The notes under the pieces are model-generated. The model was given only the letters and a program-made list of their open reading frames with translations. It did no database searches and was not told the DNA's origin. From the NCBI GenBank assembly GCA_904395805.1, contig CAJFNV010000111.1, positions 1-62,930 of the forward strand: a stretch of 62,930 nt of DNA, written 5' to 3'. The position numbers were made by a program, and so were the translations under genes. This DNA comes from Candidatus Gallispira edinburgensis. GTDB lineage: Bacteria > Bacillota > Clostridia > Lachnospirales > CAG-274. How positions within the stretch are numbered: position 1 is the stretch's first letter; every line of letters starts with the position of its first letter. Shown piece after piece: positions 62,903 through 62,930 of the stretch.

Positions 62903-62930
62903 ACTTATTTTTACGAAAAAAATAAGAGCT

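Overview
This window looks like the chromosome of a low-GC, Gram-positive gut clostridium. The evidence is strong AGGAGG ribosome-binding sites, TTGACA-N17-TATAAT promoters, a T-box tyrS, an rpsU-yqeY pair, SLH-domain surface proteins, and secreted proteins with copper-amine-oxidase N-terminal (stalk) domains. A Lachnospirales-type organism is my best guess; nothing here fixes the genus. Most genes are chromosomal housekeeping. The strongly AT-rich exopolysaccharide (EPS) block at about 17-31 kb and the right-hand end look accessory.

Layout. 0-4 kb: the 5' part of a secreted stalk-domain protein, rpsU-yqeY, a methyltransferase with hslO, and a YdcF-like protein. 4.1-7.7 kb: a thiSFGHE thiazole/thiamine operon behind a structured leader that is not a TPP riboswitch. 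7.7-12.6 kb: ppx-ppk (polyphosphate) divergent from a corA-type transporter. 12.6-15.5 kb: an alpha/beta hydrolase with an overlapping 47-codon ORF, T-box-controlled tyrS and tRNA-Thr(CGT). 15.5-30.6 kb: a leftward EPS/capsule operon with a tyrosine recombinase, Wzz/BY-kinase fusion, priming sugar-phosphate transferase, VanZ-like protein, nucleotide-sugar dehydrogenase, Alg14/Alg13-type glycosyltransferases, pyruvyl transferase, FrhB-like iron-sulfur protein, GT4, Wzy, Wzx and nucleotidyltransferase. 30.6-31.1 kb: an apparent invertible promoter ahead of that operon, insulated by two terminators.

31-35.7 kb: a coiled-coil protein, two lipoproteins, a patch of palindromic repeats and a MurJ/SpoVB-type flippase. 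35.7-38.3 kb: typA and rnhA. 38.3-42 kb: a large SLH protein with two cohesin-like modules, then two small ORFs. 42-49.6 kb: rpoC and rpoB, detached from the usual rplJL context. 49.9-57 kb: adenine deaminase beside a small rhamnogalacturonan set (CE12-like esterase, AraC regulator, PL26-like lyase). 57-59 kb: a secreted mosaic protein. 59.1-62.9 kb: a self-contained five-gene cassette with a KAP P-loop NTPase, two zinc-ribbon proteins, a short-repeat protein and a putative Mrr-like nuclease.

The two strongest candidates for something new are the recombinase-linked promoter switch at 30582-30757 and the KAP cassette. The switch carries a consensus promoter that, as assembled, points away from the EPS operon (predicted OFF state). 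The thiS leader RNA is third.
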